A stretch of DNA of 10,756 nucleotides from Mycoemilia scoparia (lineage: Eukaryota > Kickxellomycota > Kickxellomycetes > Kickxellales > Kickxellaceae), in contig JANBPU010000448.1 in the NCBI GenBank assembly GCA_027575805.1, positions 1 through 10,756 on the forward strand. The letters run 5' to 3'. Position numbers and translations under genes: made by a program. The notes under the pieces were generated by a model. The model saw only the letters and a program-made list of their open reading frames with translations. It did not search any database and had not been told where the DNA came from. Shown piece after piece: positions 7,709 through 10,756 of this stretch. Position 1 is the stretch's first letter; each line of letters begins with the position of its first letter.

Positions 7709-8028
7709 GATGTATCATCATCGGCCAAAGCCATTTTATTAACCAGTCGGCAACGAATAGTATGCTCCCCTGATATCTTTGCTTAGATCAATGAAATTTT
7801 CTGTTGTGAGTGGGAGTGGTTGGCGGTGCACGGAGATAGGGGGCAGGACACAGGCCCAGAAAAGCAGCATCAGCAGAGAGAGAGGAAGGACTTTTTAAGC
7901 AAGATAGGATGGCCATGCGGGATTTGAAAAGGCTATCTCCACTTTCATGCTTTCTTTTCATTGAACTTTACTATTACTAATACTATACACTATCGTTAAT
8001 ATAGCAGTAGTATTCCTTTTTGATTCAA

Positions 8029-8034
8029 TATAAA
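8029..8034 (+). promoter_or_regulatory. TATA box of the siroheme-biosynthesis gene
   Basis: TATAAA lies 109 bp upstream of the ATG at 8138. The intervening sequence ends in an A-rich leader without an intervening ATG that I noticed. This fits a simple fungal core promoter. Confidence 0.45.
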
Positions 8035-8137
8035 CTCTCCCTTCGTATATTTTTGTATAGCTCTAAATCATTGTAACTCGCACATAGTATTACATACAGA
8101 CAAACAAACTATACAAGAGATCATATTTCAAGAGATA

Positions 8138-10003
8138 ATGAGCAATATCACTTCAACAACCCCAGCATCATCCCCTACAGGTCCGCCCACACCAAACTAT
8201 CCTGATCCAGTCGGCGGCGCATCATTCATAGTGGCGTGGCGCGCCAAAAGCCAAACCATCGTAGTAGTTGGTGGCGGTCCGATCGCCGCCGGCCGAGTCT
8301 TCAATTCCCTCGAAGCAGATGCCCACGTAATAGTCGTATCGCCAGCCCTCTGCCCAGAACTCCAATACCGCCACCAAAAATCCCAAATCACATGGTATCC
8401 ACGCAAGTTCGATGCCCAAAAAGACCTACAAGAAATCCCCAACATTTCACTAGTCCTTACGGCTATCGATGACCCCGAAGCGTCTCGTGAGATAGTGGCC
8501 GAATGCAGGTCGCGCCGAATTCCCGTGAACGCCGCGGACATGAACGATCTCTGTGACTTCTGGTTCATGTCCATGCATCGTGACAGATCTGTCCAAATCG
8601 CCGTATCGACTAACGCAAAGGCGCCCAAACTGGCAAACCGAATCCGCCGAATTGTGGCTGGAAGTTTGCCCAAAAATACCGGCGTGGCTGTAGATAAAAT
8701 TGGAGCGCTTCGGAAGCGTATCCGCCAGTCCGATCCGGACCCAAAGAGCTCAAAAAGGAGAATGGTTTGGCTGAGCCAGCTGTGTGAATACTGGCCGATT
8801 GAGGAATTGGCAAAACTTGGTCAGAATGATTATGATGAACTATTAGATGCGTATTTGAATAATACTGATCCTACTAAAGTTGCAGTTGGTTCCAATGCAC
8901 CTGATACTGATAGCAAGGATAATAATAAGGACAATTCTATTGGAATTAATCCTTCGGCTTCATCTTCGACTTCAACTTTACTTCATCAACCCCAACAACT
9001 ACAACCAGGTAGCCCACCATCACCATCTACGGCCAACGGAGATATATTCAGAAAAGAACAGCGTAAACCCACAGGATCAATCACACTAGTCGGAGCAGGT
9101 CTTGGCGACCCCGACCTATTAACAATCAAAGCCAAAAAGGCAATCGAAACGGCCGACTACATAATCTCCGACAAGCTAGTCCCGTCCCCGATCCTCAATC
9201 TAGTCCCACCATCCACCGAACTATACATTGCCCGCAAATTCCCCGGAATGGCCAACGCGGCCCAGCAAGACATCATTGCCAAGGCAATCTCCCAGCTGGA
9301 AAAAGGAAAACGCGTTGTCCGGCTAAAACAAGGCGATCCGTTTGTGTATGGTCGAGGTGGCGAAGAAGTCATTGAGTTTTCCAAACACGGTTACCAAGCC
9401 GAGGTGGTTCCCGGCCTATCTAGTGCATTTTCTGGGCCTGCGCTTTGTGGAATCCCCGTTACCCATCGGGGTGTTGCGGACCAAGTATTGGTGTTGTCCG
9501 GAAGTAATAAAGAAGGCCAATTGCCTAATATTCCGCCCTTTTTGGCAACTAGGACGTTGGTCATTTTGATGTCGGTTAAAAGACTGGAACCACTTGTTGA
9601 TATGCTTCTTCTTAACCATCCCGATGGTCGGGGTGAAGGTGGCAAGACGTATCCTGGAGATTTACCTGTTGCTATGGTCGAAAGGGCTGGGTGTAGTGAT
9701 CAAAGAACGGTGAGAGCTACGCTTGAAACTATAGTGGAGGTGGTTAAGCGTGTGGGATCTAATCCTCCAGGATTGATTGTTATTGGATATGCTGTAAATG
9801 TTCTTGTTAAGGCTAGTCGACCATCATCACCACAACAAACAGACACTGCTGCTGCTGCTGCTGTAGAGCAAAAAGATTCTCTGGAAGGATCTGAAAACTC
9901 TGGTGGTGCTATGACACCCTTTATGATTGAAGATAAATATCAACAAGCTTCTTTGGGTGCATTTTATCCAACTGAATCTGCAACAACATCTTCAAGGACA
10001 TAA
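8138..10003 (+). CDS. MET1: Met1-type siroheme-biosynthesis protein: Met8-like domain fused to uroporphyrinogen-III C-methyltransferase, 621 aa
   Basis: The C-terminal domain (about 312-560) is a SAM-dependent uroporphyrinogen-III methyltransferase, making precorrin-2. It carries the family motifs VGAGLGDPDLLTIKA (318-332), RLKQGDPFVYGRGGEE (395-410) and VVPGLSSA (423-430). The N-terminal domain (about 28-240) resembles precorrin-2 dehydrogenase/ferrochelatase (Met8/CysG N-half). It has a nucleotide-binding GGGPIAAGR (45-53), the NAAD segment whose D134 probably corresponds to the catalytic Asp of Met8p/CysG, and AVSTNAKAPKLANRIR (155-170). If both halves work, one protein makes siroheme, the cofactor of sulfite and nitrite reductases. 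The order matches bacterial CysG and fungal Met1 proteins. A low-complexity Asn/Asp/Ser/Gln/Pro linker (about 241-310) joins the domains, and a similar tail (560-621, with Ala5 from GCT repeats at 571-575) ends the protein. The start ATG begins the open frame, and there is no intron. The stop overlaps an AATAAA. Confidence 0.95.
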   Translation: MSNITSTTPASSPTGPPTPNYPDPVGGASFIVAWRAKSQTIVVVGGGPIAAGRVFNSLEADAHVIVVSPALCPELQYRHQKSQITWYPRKFDAQKDLQEIPNISLVLTAIDDPEASREIVAECRSRRIPVNAADMNDLCDFWFMSMHRDRSVQIAVSTNAKAPKLANRIRRIVAGSLPKNTGVAVDKIGALRKRIRQSDPDPKSSKRRMVWLSQLCEYWPIEELAKLGQNDYDELLDAYLNNTDPTKVAVGSNAPDTDSKDNNKDNSIGINPSASSSTSTLLHQPQQLQPGSPPSPSTANGDIFRKEQRKPTGSITLVGAGLGDPDLLTIKAKKAIETADYIISDKLVPSPILNLVPPSTELYIARKFPGMANAAQQDIIAKAISQLEKGKRVVRLKQGDPFVYGRGGEEVIEFSKHGYQAEVVPGLSSAFSGPALCGIPVTHRGVADQVLVLSGSNKEGQLPNIPPFLATRTLVILMSVKRLEPLVDMLLLNHPDGRGEGGKTYPGDLPVAMVERAGCSDQRTVRATLETIVEVVKRVGSNPPGLIVIGYAVNVLVKASRPSSPQQTDTAAAAAVEQKDSLEGSENSGGAMTPFMIEDKYQQASLGAFYPTESATTSSRT

Positions 10004-10158
10004 TAAAGATGGAGTTATATATAGTATATATTTCTTTTGTGAGATTATTATTATTATTATTATTATTACTATATTTTTTCGATTTTGTTTTTCAATTGTA
10101 TTATGTGAATTTCATGGCTCAATCATAAAGAAATGAATAAAAATTTGTTATTAATAAA
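10002..10158 (+). terminator. Poly(A) signals of the siroheme gene
   Basis: Three AATAAA hexamers follow on the plus strand: 10002-10007 (overlapping the TAA stop), 10136-10141 and 10153-10158. The two distal ones, 133-150 bp past the stop, are the more likely signals. An (ATT)8 tract at 10044-10067 lies between. Confidence 0.45.
10044..10067. repeat. (ATT)8 microsatellite
   Basis: Eight ATT units lie in the presumed 3' UTR of the siroheme gene. Confidence 0.9.
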
Positions 10159-10273
10159 GATGTTTTGGAAAAAGAAATGTCCTCTGTGTTCTAAGCGCAA
10201 GAGGGTAGACATGGTAAAATCATCTTTAAGGATAGAGTTGGTAATGGCTTGCATAGAACCTAAAGAAATATAA
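10133..10273 (+). CDS. Doubtful small ORF, 46 aa, Lys-rich with CPLC motif
   Basis: The ORF runs from an ATG at 10133 (or 10160, giving 37 aa) to TAA at 10271-10273. From the second ATG it reads MFWKKKCPLCSKRKRVDMVK and continues with an LRIELVMACIEP-like stretch. A CxxC flanked by basic residues suggests a metal-binding knuckle, with a third Cys 21 residues later. It lies in the siroheme gene's 3' region, partly overlapping its poly(A) signals, and has no promoter of its own that I can see. Chance is the more likely explanation. Confidence 0.15.
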   Translation: MNKNLLLIKMFWKKKCPLCSKRKRVDMVKSSLRIELVMACIEPKEI

Positions 10274-10435
10274 AGCCCTGTTTTTGTTTGTATAAGAGGA
10301 TGCCACAGGTTATCATAACAAGTCAAAGAATAAAACAAACAGAAATTTAAAAGTATAGGATTATAAAGATAGATACACTATTTACTGATGGCGACTAACA
10401 AATAGCTTAGAAAATAATCCACAAGATCTTTGTAA

Positions 10436-10672
10436 ATGGTAGAGACAGATGCGCCAAGTGAACAACAAAAAGAGGCAGATGGAAGGACAAATACACAAAG
10501 TAAAGTATCCCCTTTTCTTCAACAGCAGCACCATCATTATCTCAAAGAGATTGGTGAATGGTTATCTAAAAAGAAATTTTCCAGGCCTTTTTCAAGCATT
10601 GAAATGCAAACCAACAAACAAATATATAAGATAAGATGGTATGGTACGCAGAGTTTATTTCTGTGTTTATAA
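10436..10672 (+). CDS. Doubtful ORF, 78 aa, hydrophilic
   Basis: An ATG-to-TAA frame encodes a hydrophilic N-half (Gln/Glu/Lys/Thr-rich, with QQQHHHYLKE at about 29-38) and an EWLSKKKFSRPFSSIEM stretch. The ATG context is ordinary (T at -3). I recognise no family. The composition is somewhat protein-like, but the length is within what chance gives. It stops 8 bp before the third dispersed-repeat copy. Confidence 0.2.
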   Translation: MVETDAPSEQQKEADGRTNTQSKVSPFLQQQHHHYLKEIGEWLSKKKFSRPFSSIEMQTNKQIYKIRWYGTQSLFLCL

Positions 10673-10679
10673 ATATCAA

Positions 10680-10756
10680 TATATGGATCATAATTTTTGA
10701 AGGGTGAATTTTGGGGACCAGTGATTATAGGGGAATCACAGCCAAATGGATGTCCA
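10680..10756 (+). mobile_element. Dispersed repeat copy 3, cut by the window edge
   Basis: The left end TATATGGATCATAATTTTTG, then AAGGG, matches the terminal repeat of copies 1 and 2. It continues with GACCAGTGATTATAGGGGAA and the core AATCACAGCCAAAT (10734-10747), followed by GGATGTCCA as in copy 1 (GGGTGTCCA). The window ends before the right terminal repeat would appear. Confidence 0.6.

Larger units (their letters stand above)
7018..8137. other. Intergenic region, PPR 3' end to siroheme-gene promoter
   Basis: No gene was found in this 1.1-kb stretch. It holds the PPR poly(A) signal and several triplet repeats: (ATG)7 at 7088-7108, (ACC)6 at 7593-7610 and (TAA)n at 7693-7708. A CCAAT box lies at 7457-7461, and the siroheme-gene TATA element lies near the right end. 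I saw no CACGTG (Cbf1-type) site that would directly suggest sulfur regulation. Confidence 0.65.
10004..10756. other. Right-edge intergenic region
   Basis: After the siroheme stop there is only its 3' UTR, two doubtful small ORFs and the truncated third copy of the dispersed repeat. No RNA gene was recognised. Confidence 0.55.

Noticed and set aside
8197..8673. 158-codon minus-strand frame inside the siroheme gene
   Set aside because: It is an antisense shadow of the strongly supported plus-strand gene, explained by its C/G-biased third positions.

Overview
The window looks like nuclear DNA from a fungus, probably an early-diverging (zygomycete-grade) lineage, though the lineage is a weak inference. 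The evidence is a secreted type-3 copper tyrosinase with one short GT-AG spliceosomal intron, a mitochondrial-type PPR protein, and a fungal Met1-type siroheme protein. AATAAA-type 3' signals, AT-rich spacers of 0.8-2.3 kb and many simple-sequence repeats fit this. No bacterial-style operons, CRISPR, rRNA, tRNA or phage genes were seen.

Layout. 1-188: left-edge spacer with a perfect 9-bp-arm palindrome. 189-884 (minus): a 231-residue multi-pass membrane protein of unknown family. 885-1731: spacer with a (GT)n tract, a 225-bp fold-back dispersed repeat, a (TA)n tract and a hexamer repeat abutting the tyrosinase stop. 1732-3245 (minus): tyrosinase, two exons, 457 aa, all six copper ligands identifiable. 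3246-5508: a 2.3-kb spacer between divergent genes, with a GTC-rich compound minisatellite, a second dispersed-repeat copy and a more GC-rich, protein-like but ATG-less open segment. 5509-7017 (plus): PPR protein, 502 aa. 7018-8137: spacer with the PPR poly(A) signal, triplet repeats and the siroheme-gene promoter. 8138-10003 (plus): Met1-type siroheme-biosynthesis protein, 621 aa. 10004-10756: 3' region with two doubtful small ORFs and a third dispersed-repeat copy cut by the right edge.

The four genes look like independent, singly transcribed units: two on the minus strand, then two on the plus strand. Nothing indicates a shared pathway. The siroheme protein would supply the cofactor of sulfite/nitrite reductase, the PPR protein probably acts on mitochondrial RNA, and the tyrosinase is secreted and oxidises phenols.

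The most novel-looking element is a short dispersed repeat with about 25-bp terminal inverted repeats (roughly CATATGGGTAATAATTTTTGAAGGG) and a 14-bp core, AATCACAGCCAAAT. It occurs at three places in 10.7 kb, all between genes, and resembles a MITE family. One copy is a compound fold-back. I could not compare it with any database.
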